A DNA stretch of 64,000 bases from an uncultured Alphaproteobacteria bacterium. GTDB taxonomy: Bacteria > Pseudomonadota > Alphaproteobacteria > Rs-D84. The stretch spans positions 1 through 64,000 of the forward strand of contig CAJGDG010000002.1 in NCBI GenBank assembly GCA_904502095.1, written 5' to 3'. The notes under the pieces are model-generated. The model was not told the DNA's origin, searched no databases, and saw only the letters and a program-made list of their open reading frames with translations. Position 1 is the stretch's first letter; every line of letters starts with the position of its first letter. Positions 32,061 to 40,686 of this stretch are shown in pieces. The position numbers were made by a program, and so were the translations under genes.

Positions 32061-32618
32061 ATGACAAATTTAACAAAAAAATTACTGACGATTGCTTCTG
32101 TATTGGGTGCGGTTGTTTTATTGGCGGGCTGTTCAGGCTGTCCAGCAAAAAAACATCATCAAAAGCCAATGCACAAAGTGCAATATGCACAACCTGTTGA
32201 AATGATTGAATCTGATACAATCGTTGTATACCAAACTTATGAAGATGCAGATGTAAATCATTTGTATGCTAAAATGTACACTCACAGCAGCCGTGGCGGT
32301 GAATCAAAGATGGGACATATAAAATTCCGTGAAACAGATAATGGTCTGAAAATGATGGTTGATTTGAAAGATATGCGTCCAGGGGTCCAATATACTGTTC
32401 GTTTGTATCAATGCAGTTCGTGCTATAACGATGCAAGATGCTGCAATAATTCTCACGCTTTGAATGTGAAGCTGCCAATCTTAGAAGCAGGCGAAAGCGG
32501 CCGTTTGGAACATACTTATATGATTCAAGGGCTTAGCGCGGCACAATTGAATGGCGCAAATATCTATCTGGAACGTGATGGTGGATATAAAGCGGGCTGG
32601 GGCAAATTAGAAAAATAA
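32061..32618 (+). CDS. Lipoprotein of unknown function, weakly SOD-fold-like
   Basis: A 185-residue lipoprotein (lipobox LLAGC, then SGCP). The mature part is beta-rich with four Cys in CSSCYNDARCC. Segments such as GHIKFRETDNGLKMMVDLKDMRPG and the end GANIYLERDGGYKAGWGKLE are laid out somewhat like periplasmic Cu/Zn superoxide dismutases, but the copper-binding His-x-His motifs are missing, so it is not an active SOD. The ATG at 32061 follows AAAAGGAG. Function unknown. Confidence 0.7.
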   Translation: MTNLTKKLLTIASVLGAVVLLAGCSGCPAKKHHQKPMHKVQYAQPVEMIESDTIVVYQTYEDADVNHLYAKMYTHSSRGGESKMGHIKFRETDNGLKMMVDLKDMRPGVQYTVRLYQCSSCYNDARCCNNSHALNVKLPILEAGESGRLEHTYMIQGLSAAQLNGANIYLERDGGYKAGWGKLEK

Positions 32619-32640
32619 TAAACAGGCAGCATAAAAAAAA

Positions 32641-32666
32641 GTCCCGAAGTTTTTCGGGGCTTTTTT
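32641..32666 (+). terminator. Terminator of the lipoprotein gene
   Basis: GTCCCGA-AGTTTT-TCGGGGC followed by TTTTTT. Confidence 0.93.
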
Positions 32667-32695
32667 ATATTGTTGATTTAGGAAATATATCTTGT

Positions 32696-34279
32696 ATGCT
32701 GTTGTTTATGTTAGGGAAGTTAAGGTCATTTTTATTGTTTCTGTTTTGTCCCATTTTTATGGCGGCCGCAGAAGTGGTGAATTATACACCTTTTAATCCA
32801 GACTATATCAATTCTGATGTGTTCGGGGTGGGTGAATGTTTCTTCGAAAATGATGTTGTTATCGCAGACGACAGTACGGTTGCGCCCGATGTTATTAAAA
32901 TAACAGGGTCTGTTATTATTGAAAACAACGGTACGATACAATCAGACATAGAAATTTGTAATGGGTGTGTGGTTGTAATCAGAAACAGTGGTCAAATAAA
33001 TGCAAATTTTATTGTCGGTAAAAATGCGTTTGTTTATCATGTGATTTCTGAAGCAGATGAAATTGTGCCAATTAATTTTAATGCGCCTTATACGATGTTT
33101 GTGGAAAGCAATACCGCGCTTTCTTTGGCGGATGTTGTAGATGCCGCAAATGGCGCTGATAAAATAATTTTCAAAAATACAAAATTAAATATCGACAGAT
33201 TACCTGCAAATAAAATGGCGGATATAGAAATTGGTGAAAATGTCGTGTTCGTTATGAACGGAGATATGGAATTAGAATCAGAAATCGTTTTGGGTAATGT
33301 TATAAGCGATTCGTCTGTGCGCTTTGAATCAAGTGGTTGTGATAAAATGTATTCGTGCGTCGGCTATATCAAAGATGGAAAATTATATGTCGAACAAACA
33401 CGAAACACAGAATATAAAGATATAATAGAAGACAAAGATAAAAGCAATCTTGTAGATAATTTGCCAGAAAATGACGCTTTGGTTGAAGAATTGGATTCTG
33501 CAGTTGATACAAATCAGATAAATAAAATTATGTCAAAGTCAGCGCGTTTTAATCCAGATGTTTTACGCGTGCCCCTTAAAATCATAAATGAAATGGATAT
33601 GATAGATTTGACGGTTCCAGAAAATAAAATTGTTGCAAAGCCGTTTGCAATTTTAAGCGATGATTTTTATTTATATGGGGCGGGGCTGACTATGGCCGGA
33701 AATGTGACGGAAGATTTAAATTTGTCTGTTGGTATCAGTGTTGCAAAAATGGAATATGCGTCAGATTATGATGAATTTTCAGGTATATTATACGGGATAA
33801 ATTTTGGTGGAAATTATTCTGTTGTGGACGATTGGTTTGTGCGGTTTAAAATAGGCGCCTCAATTGCGGATTTTGATATAGATTCTGTTTTATATGATGG
33901 AAAGTTAATCAGTGGCCCCAGTGCCAGATTTGGTTATGGGTTGGTGGATTTAGGATACGATTTTAATGATTCTGATTCGTGGAAAATATCGCCATTTGTT
34001 GGCGTGTCTGCACAGTTTTATGATGTCGAAAATAATTTAAGTTATGAATATATGGGGCGCGTTGGTACTGCGTTTGAATATAAGTATAATGCATCTGGGT
34101 TGGAATATCATTATGGATTGGATTTGTTTGTAAATACCGACAGTACAATGGCGGCGACGGCGAATCTTGGTTTTACAAGTTTGATGGATTCGGTCGGCGG
34201 AAATGTGTCGGCAACGATTTTGCGCGCCGAGAATATTTGGAACTATAAATTATCAATCAGCGCAAAGTTATTATTCTGA
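32696..34279 (+). CDS. Autotransporter-like outer-membrane protein
   Basis: A 527-residue protein with a signal peptide (about 1-25, ends MAAA). A passenger region (about 26-240) has short beta-helix-like repeats (DVIKITGSVIIENNGTI), an acidic linker lies around residues 235-275, and a C-terminal barrel (about 300-527) ends in KLLF. This is the arrangement of type V autotransporters, though the passenger is short. The start may be 32696 or the ATG four codons later. Its 3' end overlaps the convergent miaB stop by 9 bases. Confidence 0.75.
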   Translation: MLLFMLGKLRSFLLFLFCPIFMAAAEVVNYTPFNPDYINSDVFGVGECFFENDVVIADDSTVAPDVIKITGSVIIENNGTIQSDIEICNGCVVVIRNSGQINANFIVGKNAFVYHVISEADEIVPINFNAPYTMFVESNTALSLADVVDAANGADKIIFKNTKLNIDRLPANKMADIEIGENVVFVMNGDMELESEIVLGNVISDSSVRFESSGCDKMYSCVGYIKDGKLYVEQTRNTEYKDIIEDKDKSNLVDNLPENDALVEELDSAVDTNQINKIMSKSARFNPDVLRVPLKIINEMDMIDLTVPENKIVAKPFAILSDDFYLYGAGLTMAGNVTEDLNLSVGISVAKMEYASDYDEFSGILYGINFGGNYSVVDDWFVRFKIGASIADFDIDSVLYDGKLISGPSARFGYGLVDLGYDFNDSDSWKISPFVGVSAQFYDVENNLSYEYMGRVGTAFEYKYNASGLEYHYGLDLFVNTDSTMAATANLGFTSLMDSVGGNVSATILRAENIWNYKLSISAKLLF

Positions 34280-35587
34280 TGTCTTTGCGAACTTTCCACG
34301 CAGTGACGCTTTGTTTGCAGCAGTAATGCAAATGTTTGCCAGGACGGGTGCGGGTGTGTTTGTGTCCGGCTTTTCAACCACGCATTGTTGCATATATGGT
34401 GTGCGATAAATCAAATGGCGGCCTGTTTTGTCGTCGCCTTCTAGTAAACATTCCATTGTTTTATCAATACAATTGATGTTGAATTCGCGTTGAATTTCGT
34501 TCAGGCAATTATCCAGCGCTGCCAGACGCGCAGCTTTTATGTTTTCTGGAATCTGGTCTGTCATTAATGCGGCGCCTGTGTGTGGTCGCGGAGAATATTT
34601 AAAAGAATATGAATTTATATATCTGATTTGTTGGGCGATGTTCATTGTTTGTTCAAAATCTTCGTCTGTTTCACCGGGGAAACCAACAATGAAATCTGAT
34701 GAAATTTGTATGTCGGGGCGCGCAACACGTAATTTGCGAATTATTTCTGTGTATAATTCTAATGAATAAGGTCTGTTCATGCGCGTCAAAACATCTTGCG
34801 AGCCGCTTTGAATTGGCATATTTAAAAATGGTAATAATTTAGGCTCGACCGCGAACATATCAATTAAATCATCTGTCATTTCAGTTGGATAACTGGATGT
34901 GAATCTGATGCGTTTTACCGATTCGATTTTTGCGGCTTCGCGGATTAAATCAGACAGTCTGTATGTCTTTCCTTTTTCGTCGGTATATTTATAACCGTTA
35001 ACATTTTGCCCCAGAAAACATATTTCAATTGCGCCTGTGTTTGCTGCGTGTATTGTATCGCTAACACAGTCTTGAAACTTTCGTGATATTTCGCGGCCGC
35101 GTGTATATGGCACAATACAATATGTACAACAATGGTTGCAGCCTTCTTGAATTGGGATATATGCAACGGTGGGAGATTTTTCCATCTGTGGTAATTCGTC
35201 GAATTTTTCCAGGCCGCCCAAATCAATATTCAATAGTTTGGCGTCAGGGTTATCCAGAATTTCTGGTAATTTATGGTAAGACTGTGGCCCCAGTACAAAG
35301 TTTAAATCGGGGATTCTGCGAAACGCATCTGCGCCCGATTCGCGCGCGACGCAACCAACAATGCCGAACAGGGCAGAGGGCTTTTTTGCACGTCTAATTC
35401 GACCAAGGGCAGAAAATACTTTATCCGTTGCTTTGGCGCGTACAGCACATGTGTTTAATATGATGATGTCGGCATCGCTGACTGTTTCTGTACGGTGCAT
35501 TCCGCGGTGCTCCAACATCGCGGCGATACGCCAACCATCATATACATTCATTTGACAGCCAAAGGTTTGGATAAAGAATTTTTTCAT
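34271..35587 (-). CDS. miaB: tRNA-2-methylthio-N6-dimethylallyladenosine synthase MiaB
   Basis: A 438-residue radical-SAM methylthiotransferase that modifies A37 of tRNAs reading UNN codons. The N-terminal UPF0004 domain has Cys in TFGCQMN, LNTCAVR and GCVAR (auxiliary cluster). The radical-SAM motif is CNHCCTYCIVP. The C-terminal region corresponds to the TRAM domain. It is the last gene of the gatB-orf-orf-miaB series, 4 bases after a 55-residue ORF. Confidence 0.96.
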   Translation of the reverse strand: MKKFFIQTFGCQMNVYDGWRIAAMLEHRGMHRTETVSDADIIILNTCAVRAKATDKVFSALGRIRRAKKPSALFGIVGCVARESGADAFRRIPDLNFVLGPQSYHKLPEILDNPDAKLLNIDLGGLEKFDELPQMEKSPTVAYIPIQEGCNHCCTYCIVPYTRGREISRKFQDCVSDTIHAANTGAIEICFLGQNVNGYKYTDEKGKTYRLSDLIREAAKIESVKRIRFTSSYPTEMTDDLIDMFAVEPKLLPFLNMPIQSGSQDVLTRMNRPYSLELYTEIIRKLRVARPDIQISSDFIVGFPGETDEDFEQTMNIAQQIRYINSYSFKYSPRPHTGAALMTDQIPENIKAARLAALDNCLNEIQREFNINCIDKTMECLLEGDDKTGRHLIYRTPYMQQCVVEKPDTNTPAPVLANICITAANKASLRGKFAKTSE

Positions 35588-35591
35588 AGTT

Positions 35592-35759
35592 TTATTTATG
35601 TTTTGTATTGTTGTATTGCTTTTGTATGTGTTTTATTTGTGCTTGTTTATATTGTTGCGCAATATAACGTTTTTTATATCGTTCTTCTTGACGATGTATT
35701 TTTGCGTTTGCCTCTACAGCACTCATTTCGCGCAGAGTTCTAATTAAATCATTAATCAT
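35592..35759 (-). CDS. Small protein (55 aa), unknown, second of a coupled pair
   Basis: A 55-residue ORF, too short for usual gene finders, filling the gap between its twin and miaB. It starts with ATG at 35759 overlapping the twin's TGA (ATGA) and ends 4 bases before miaB. It is highly charged and helical (many Lys, Arg, Gln, Tyr) with the tail QYNNTKHK, almost the same as the tail of its neighbour (YYNNTRQK). No family recognised; could be a nucleic-acid-binding or ribosome-associated peptide, which is speculation. Confidence 0.6.
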   Translation of the reverse strand: MINDLIRTLREMSAVEANAKIHRQEERYKKRYIAQQYKQAQIKHIQKQYNNTKHK

Positions 35760-35923
35760 TTTTGTCTTGTATTGTTGTAGTAGTGTTTTGCTTTTGCAAG
35801 TTTTACTTGTTTTACAGTGTTGTTATAATTTCTTTTTGTTTCAACTTCGTCATGCAATTCAACCAGGCCATATACAACACCGGTAATATGATTGTTTTCA
35901 ATAATAGTCAAATGTTTTGTCAT
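35756..35923 (-). CDS. Small protein (55 aa), unknown, first of a coupled pair
   Basis: A 55-residue ORF starting with ATG at 35923, which has AAAGGAT upstream, 13 bases after the gatB stop. An N-terminal part (MTKHLTIIENNHITGVVYG) looks beta-rich; the rest is helical and basic, ending YYNNTRQK. It fills the gatB-miaB gap with its twin, all four genes on one strand with 13, -4 and 4 base spacing. Coding is supported by the ribosome site and perfect packing, not by homology. Confidence 0.6.
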   Translation of the reverse strand: MTKHLTIIENNHITGVVYGLVELHDEVETKRNYNNTVKQVKLAKAKHYYNNTRQK

Positions 35924-35936
35924 TTTTTATCCTTTT

Positions 35937-37457
35937 TTATGCCAATTTATTGCGTAAAATCTCGTTTACAACTGCAGGATTTGCAGTGCCGCCTGTTGCC
36001 TTCATAACATTGCCGACAAAGAAGCCCAGTAACCCAAGTTTACCAGATTTGTATTGTTCAACCTGAGATGGATTGGCGGATATTACATCGTCTATTATTT
36101 TTTCGATTGCGCCCGTGTCAGTCATTTGTTTCATGCCGAATTTATCTGCGATTTCACGTGGCGTTCCCGATTCTCCATCCAGCATTTTTATAAAGATTTC
36201 TTTGGCCTGTTTTCCGTTAACTGCGTTTTCGGAAATCATATCTACCAATTCTGCCAAATCGGATGGCGTGATGATTCGCATGCCGTCAACAATGCCGCTT
36301 TTTTCATTTAAGATGTCATAGTTTTCTGGATGCGCAAACAGTTCGCTTATCATCCAGTTAGCAACAGATTTTGCGCGTTTTGTGTTGCCCATAACCGCTG
36401 CGTCAAACCAGCGAGATATATCTGTTGTTTCTGTTAATCTGGCAGCATCATATTCAGACAGCCCGAATTCCGCCGTATAGCGCGCGCGTGTTTGTGATGG
36501 TAGCTCTGGCATGGTGCTGCGAATGCGTTCGATTTGTTCGTCGCTGATTATGACCGGTAATAAATCTGGGTCTGGGAAATAGCGATAATCCAGTGCGTCT
36601 TCTTTGCTGCGCGCGACAGATGTTGTGCCTTCGCCTTGGTTAAAGTGCATTGTGTCTTGTGAAACAGTGCCACCGTTTTCATAAATTTCAATTTGACGAC
36701 GCGCTTCATATTCAATAGCAGTTTTGATAAATTTAAACGAAACCATATTTTTTGTTTCTGTGCGGGTTCTGAATTCAGAACTGCCAACTGGACGAACTGA
36801 TACATTTACGTCTGCGCGCATAGAGCCTTCTTCCATATTTGCGCGCGATACGCCCAACGCGCGTGCAATTTCACGAATTTCGCGCAGATATCTTTCGGCT
36901 TCGTCAGGGGAAGTAATATATGAGTTGTTTTCAGGATTTTTTGTGTCCAGATATGTGACAATTTCCAGCAGACCAACGCCTGTACGATTATAATCTGCAA
37001 AGGATTTTGTTGGATGTACATCGTGTTTTAATTTGCCGGCATCTTGTTCCAAGTGTGCACGTTCGATGAATATTTTTTTGGGTTTCCCATCATCGCCCAT
37101 AATTTCAATCCAACCGTGACCAACGATTGGCGCTTCGTCCGCTGGTTGTGAAATTTGATAGCCTTGGGGCAGGTCAGGATAGAAATATTGTTTGCGGGCA
37201 AAACGACTGGTGCGGGAAATTTCGGCATTTAATCCCAATCCCATTTTTATTACCTGTTCAACACAGAATTTGTTCAGTACAGGCAACATACCTGGCATTC
37301 CTGCGTCAATCATTGAAACATGGGTGTTTGGGCTGATGCTGGGGTTATAGTCCGCAGATGCGCCGCTGAAAACCTTTGAGTTTGACAATATTTGGATGTG
37401 TGTTTCCAAACCGATTACCAATTCCCAATCACATGTTTTGCCTTTTATTGTAAACAT
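35937..37457 (-). CDS. gatB: Asp-tRNA(Asn)/Glu-tRNA(Gln) amidotransferase subunit B
   Basis: A 506-residue GatB that phosphorylates misacylated Glu-tRNA(Gln) or Asp-tRNA(Asn) and binds its tRNA. WELVIGLETHIQI, PDLPQGYQISQ, DYNRTGVGLLEIV and RTETKNMVSFKF are family hallmarks, and the C-terminal YqeY-like tail domain is present. It is separated from gatA and gatC by an opposing tRNA-Phe gene and heads the operon to miaB. Confidence 0.97.
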   Translation of the reverse strand: MFTIKGKTCDWELVIGLETHIQILSNSKVFSGASADYNPSISPNTHVSMIDAGMPGMLPVLNKFCVEQVIKMGLGLNAEISRTSRFARKQYFYPDLPQGYQISQPADEAPIVGHGWIEIMGDDGKPKKIFIERAHLEQDAGKLKHDVHPTKSFADYNRTGVGLLEIVTYLDTKNPENNSYITSPDEAERYLREIREIARALGVSRANMEEGSMRADVNVSVRPVGSSEFRTRTETKNMVSFKFIKTAIEYEARRQIEIYENGGTVSQDTMHFNQGEGTTSVARSKEDALDYRYFPDPDLLPVIISDEQIERIRSTMPELPSQTRARYTAEFGLSEYDAARLTETTDISRWFDAAVMGNTKRAKSVANWMISELFAHPENYDILNEKSGIVDGMRIITPSDLAELVDMISENAVNGKQAKEIFIKMLDGESGTPREIADKFGMKQMTDTGAIEKIIDDVISANPSQVEQYKSGKLGLLGFFVGNVMKATGGTANPAVVNEILRNKLA

Positions 37458-37471
37458 TTTTTCTTTTTCCC

Positions 37472-37500
37472 TTGCTTTTTTGTTTTTTGTATCCTAATAT
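37472..37500 (+). promoter_or_regulatory. Promoter of tRNA-Phe
   Basis: TTGCTT (37472-37477), a 17-base spacer and TAATAT (37495-37500), ending 12 bases before the tRNA. Confidence 0.6.
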
Positions 37501-37512
37501 TCACTCCGCGTT

Positions 37513-37588
37513 GGCTAGGTAGCTCAGTTGGTAGAGCAAGGGACTGAAAATCCCTGTGTCGGCGGTTCGATTCCGTCCCTAGCCACCA
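37513..37588 (+). tRNA. tRNA-Phe (GAA)
   Basis: A 76-base cloverleaf with perfect acceptor pairing GGCTAGG/CCTAGCC, D-arm AGCTCAGTTGGTAGAGC, anticodon loop CTGAAAA (GAA), T-arm GGTTCGATTCC and encoded CCA. It is transcribed against the surrounding gatA and gatB genes. Confidence 0.97.
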
Positions 37589-37600
37589 TCTCCTTTCTTT

Positions 37601-37622
37601 CGGCCGTTGCGGTCGTTTTTTT
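37601..37622 (+). terminator. Terminator of tRNA-Phe
   Basis: CGGCCG-TTG-CGGTCG (one G-U) followed by seven T. The T-run overlaps the end of gatA. Confidence 0.75.
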
Positions 37623-39087
37623 ATTTCCCCATAATTGTTGTTGGGCGGTTGTCGATGTTTGCCGCAGATTCGATATGTTTTGCCAATTGCAATACACGCA
37701 TATCGTCAAAGCGAGCACCTATAACTTGCATCCCCAGTGGCAGACCGTTTTGTGCCAAGCCACATGGTACGCTGCACGCAGGAATGCCGACCAAATTCAT
37801 AGCGACGGTAAATAAATCCAGCGCGTAATATTCCAGCGGTTTTAAATCGGACGCCAAAGACATTGCAGTTCCAGCGCTGGATGGACATACGATTAAATCA
37901 CATTTCTTGAACGCTGCGTTAAAAGCGTCGGAAATCAGACGGCGAACGCGTGCTGCCTGCATAAAATATACATCGTATGATTCACTGCTTAATACGGCGG
38001 TGCCGATAATCATACGGCGCTTTACTTCGTCACCGAAACCGGCAGCACGGCTTTTGTCAAATGTGTCATATATATCATTACCTTCGACGCGCAAACCATA
38101 ACGCATACCGTCATAGCGTGCCAGGTTTGAAGATGCTTCGGCTGGGGCGATTATATAATATGCCGCCAATGCGTCCAGAATGTTTGGGATAGAAACTTCT
38201 ACTATTTCTGCGCCCAAGGATTTTAAATCTGCGATTCGTTTTTCAAACAATGTTTTCATATCGTCTGAAATTTCAACATTTGCAAATTCTTTGATAACAC
38301 CAACGCGCAGTTTTTTGCCGTTGCCCAAAATTGCTTCCAATGGGCCGTTGCATTTAAAGCCGTTTTTCGCACTTGTCGAATCTTTTTCGTCGTGTCCTGC
38401 CATTGCTGCCAGCATTAATGCTGCATCATCAACAGTGCGCGCGATTGGGCCTGGGGTGTCCAAACTGGATGCGTATGCAATACAACCCCATCTGGAACAT
38501 AAGCCATATGTTGGTTTCATGCCAACCATACCTGTAATCGCAGCGGGAAAGCGAATAGAACCGCCTGTGTCTGTGCCTGTTGCGGCGATTGCCAAACCAC
38601 CCGCAACAGCCGATGTTGAACCACCAGATGAACCGCCGGCGGTTAACCGTTTTTCCATTTGCCATGGGTTAATTGGTGCGCCAAAGAAACTGGTCTTGCT
38701 GAAAGTGCCCATTGCAAATTCGTCAAGATTTACCTTGCCCAGTAAAACTGTACCCGCATTAATCAGATTTTGTGAAACGGTCGACTCGTATTCTGGTACA
38801 AAATTTTCCAGCATTTTTGATGCTGCTGTTGTGCGAATGCCACGTGTTGCAAACAAGTCTTTCATTGCAATTGGCAAACCGTCCAACGGCAGGGCGGCGC
38901 CAGCCGCACGACGCGCATCAGATGCGGCTGCATCAGCCATGGCGCGTTCCGGTGTGACAGTGATATAGCAATTTAAATCAGCACCATATTTTTCAATGCG
39001 GTCTAAATAGTCGCGTGTTAATTCAACTGCGCTGATTTCGCCGTTGTTTAATTTTTTTAATGCTTCGGTTAATGTTAAGTTTATCAT
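37621..39087 (-). CDS. gatA: Asp-tRNA(Asn)/Glu-tRNA(Gln) amidotransferase subunit A
   Basis: A 488-residue amidase-signature glutaminase that supplies ammonia to GatB. The Ser-cisSer-Lys triad is visible as MKDLF (Lys), GGSSGGS and DTGGSIR. The start overlaps the stop of the alpha-CTD-like gene by 4 bases, so translation of the two is coupled. Confidence 0.97.
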   Translation of the reverse strand: MINLTLTEALKKLNNGEISAVELTRDYLDRIEKYGADLNCYITVTPERAMADAAASDARRAAGAALPLDGLPIAMKDLFATRGIRTTAASKMLENFVPEYESTVSQNLINAGTVLLGKVNLDEFAMGTFSKTSFFGAPINPWQMEKRLTAGGSSGGSTSAVAGGLAIAATGTDTGGSIRFPAAITGMVGMKPTYGLCSRWGCIAYASSLDTPGPIARTVDDAALMLAAMAGHDEKDSTSAKNGFKCNGPLEAILGNGKKLRVGVIKEFANVEISDDMKTLFEKRIADLKSLGAEIVEVSIPNILDALAAYYIIAPAEASSNLARYDGMRYGLRVEGNDIYDTFDKSRAAGFGDEVKRRMIIGTAVLSSESYDVYFMQAARVRRLISDAFNAAFKKCDLIVCPSSAGTAMSLASDLKPLEYYALDLFTVAMNLVGIPACSVPCGLAQNGLPLGMQVIGARFDDMRVLQLAKHIESAANIDNRPTTIMGK

Positions 39088-39476
39088 TTTGTTTTACTTT
39101 CGTTTTGTTTTGCTTTTAATACAGCGTTTGTTGTTCTGATTTGTGTTTCGCACTTTGCTTTTTCGGCGTTTAATTTTTTTATTGCATCTTCTAGTGCCCG
39201 AATTTCTGCATCAATATTTTTTGATTTGTTTTCTAGGGTTTGTTTTTGCTGTTCAAGGCCAGAAATGTCATTTGTGTTAAAACTGTTTTGTTGCAGTTTT
39301 GTAATTGCGCTTGTTATTTCTTCATAGCCCTTGGCGCCAAGTTGGCGAATGTGTTTAATAAAGTTGGAATCGCTGTAATACAGGTCTAACAAGCTTGCAA
39401 CAGAATCAATACCAAATGATTTTAATCTGTTTGATGTGCGAGTAGATAAATTCAAAGAGTCTAAATCGCGTTGCAT
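39084..39476 (-). CDS. RNA polymerase alpha-CTD-like domain with coiled-coil tail
   Basis: A 130-residue protein. Residues 1-60 (LDSLNLSTRTSNRLKSFGID, later LGAKGYEEI) follow the pattern of the RNA polymerase alpha-subunit C-terminal domain: 'L.LS.R..N.L......V..L' then the helix-hairpin-helix 'LG.KS..EI'. Residues about 70-125 form a Lys/Glu-rich coiled coil. A free-standing alpha-CTD-like domain inside a gat operon is unusual. It may bind DNA or RNA polymerase, or just be an HhH adaptor. It overlaps gatA by 4 bases. Domain call moderate, function unknown. Confidence 0.7.
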   Translation of the reverse strand: MQRDLDSLNLSTRTSNRLKSFGIDSVASLLDLYYSDSNFIKHIRQLGAKGYEEITSAITKLQQNSFNTNDISGLEQQKQTLENKSKNIDAEIRALEDAIKKLNAEKAKCETQIRTTNAVLKAKQNESKTK

Positions 39477-39485
39477 TTTTAGTCC

Positions 39486-39887
39486 TTACTTTTGTTTTGA
39501 ATAATATTCAGGAAACAGGTATATACCAATAGTGCTTTGTACAAATTTGTTTGTGCATTTACCTGATTTGATATTCCCCAGACATTGTGATTTATGACAT
39601 TTGCATTTGCGACCAAAAGAGCAATTTAATGTGACATGATTGTGAATGTCTGTTTGGTAAAAATATTTTTCGTTTTCATTTGTTAAACAATGTGCGATAT
39701 AGCCGTTCGATAATGAACCGGATATTTGTTTGATACAGTCTGTTTTTGTAGGGTTTGACTGCGCCAATGTCTGAAACAAATTTGTGATTGTTTCTTCGCT
39801 GTGACGACCTGTGTCAATAATGTGTTTTTTAAACAGGCCTTTCGCAACCAAATATACGCGAAAAAGTTGTGGTGATTGTTTGCTCAT
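39486..39887 (-). CDS. Hypothetical protein with Cys cluster
   Basis: A 133-residue protein I do not recognise, between gatC (3-base gap) and the alpha-CTD-like gene (9-base gap). The middle carries CSFGRKCKCHKSQC and then CTNKF, a Cys/His cluster that could bind zinc, and the C-terminus is aromatic. No signal peptide or membrane segment. Its place in the operon suggests co-expression with GatCAB, not necessarily a shared role. Confidence 0.7.
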   Translation of the reverse strand: MSKQSPQLFRVYLVAKGLFKKHIIDTGRHSEETITNLFQTLAQSNPTKTDCIKQISGSLSNGYIAHCLTNENEKYFYQTDIHNHVTLNCSFGRKCKCHKSQCLGNIKSGKCTNKFVQSTIGIYLFPEYYSKQK

Positions 39888-39890
39888 TTT

Positions 39891-40187
39891 TTATTCCCCG
39901 TCTTTTACTTTGGGGACCGCGAAATACCCGCGTGATGTTCCCGCGTTGTCAGGAGTGTTCGCCAAAACCAGGTCACGAATGTCGCCGTCTGTGACAATGT
40001 CTTCACGGACGGGCGCACCGTGTTCTGCGGGCGTTAACATTGGCTCAACACCGGCAGTGTCAATTTGTTGTAATTTGTCCAGCCATTCAACAACGGAATC
40101 GATGTTCATTTCTTCCAATTTTTCGGGTGCGATTTCGATGTGAATCAAGTGTGCAAATTTTTGTAATTGTTGCTTGCTAAATGCCAT
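39891..40187 (-). CDS. gatC: Asp-tRNA(Asn)/Glu-tRNA(Gln) amidotransferase subunit C
   Basis: A 98-residue GatC that wraps around and stabilises GatA-GatB. LQKFAHLIHIEIAPEKLEEM and MLTPAEHGAPVREDIVTDGD are family signatures. The ATG at 40187 (AGGA 7 bases upstream) is preferred to a TTG two codons earlier. First gene of the minus-strand gat group. Confidence 0.93.
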   Translation of the reverse strand: MAFSKQQLQKFAHLIHIEIAPEKLEEMNIDSVVEWLDKLQQIDTAGVEPMLTPAEHGAPVREDIVTDGDIRDLVLANTPDNAGTSRGYFAVPKVKDGE

Positions 40188-40224
40188 TTTCAATCCTATA
40201 TTTATAAAGTAAAGGAATTATACA

Positions 40225-40674
40225 ATGATTTTGCCAGATTTCAAGGCTTTTCCGCGCAGCGGACGCATTTTGGGAATAGATTGGGGTGTGCGCCGCATTG
40301 GTGTGGCGGTGACTGACCCCGATATGAACTTTGTTTTTGTGCGTGATACAATTTTGTTGCCGCGTGGTGCGAAAAATCATGCTGTGTTGGTTGCAGATAT
40401 TGCTGAAGTGGAAAAGGTGCACGGAATTGTTGTGGGCTTGCCCGTGCGCGGGGACGGTTCGGAATCTGAAACAACTGTGATGGTTCGTGAATTTGTTTTG
40501 CAACTGGAAAAGGAAACAGATTTGCCGATTTGTATGCTGGAAGAAAATTTAACATCTGTGCAGGCGCAATCTGAAATGGGGCGGACCAGGGTATCCGATT
40601 TAAAGGAACGGTTGGATTCTGAATCTGCGCGTGTAATATTGGAAAATGCGATTGCAATGATAAAACGGGCATAA
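40225..40674 (+). CDS. ruvX: RuvX/YqgF family RNase H-fold nuclease
   Basis: A 149-residue RuvX/YqgF protein, a putative Holliday-junction resolvase also needed for 16S rRNA 5' maturation. ILGIDWGVRRIGVAVTD carries the first catalytic Asp, with VVGLPVR and the EENLTSVQA segment, and an Asp in RLDSESA near the end. Divergent from gatC, with 37 bases between starts. Confidence 0.93.
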   Translation: MILPDFKAFPRSGRILGIDWGVRRIGVAVTDPDMNFVFVRDTILLPRGAKNHAVLVADIAEVEKVHGIVVGLPVRGDGSESETTVMVREFVLQLEKETDLPICMLEENLTSVQAQSEMGRTRVSDLKERLDSESARVILENAIAMIKRA

Positions 40675-40686
40675 AGCCCGTTTTTT
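40662..40686. terminator. Bidirectional terminator between ruvX and the AI-2E transporter gene
   Basis: AAAACGGGC-ATAAA-GCCCGTTTT followed by TT; it overlaps the last codons of ruvX. Confidence 0.88.

Noticed and set aside
32061..32618. Active Cu/Zn superoxide dismutase
   Set aside because: Copper-binding His-x-His motifs are absent; only overall layout is similar.
35495..36007. Plus-strand ORFs opposite miaB, the small ORFs and gatB
   Set aside because: Phe/Cys/Val-rich shadows of Lys/Asn/Gln-rich minus-strand genes, without ribosome sites.
37472..37622. Prophage or island integrated at tRNA-Phe
   Set aside because: No integrase and no repeated 3' end of the tRNA was seen; gat genes flank it on both sides.
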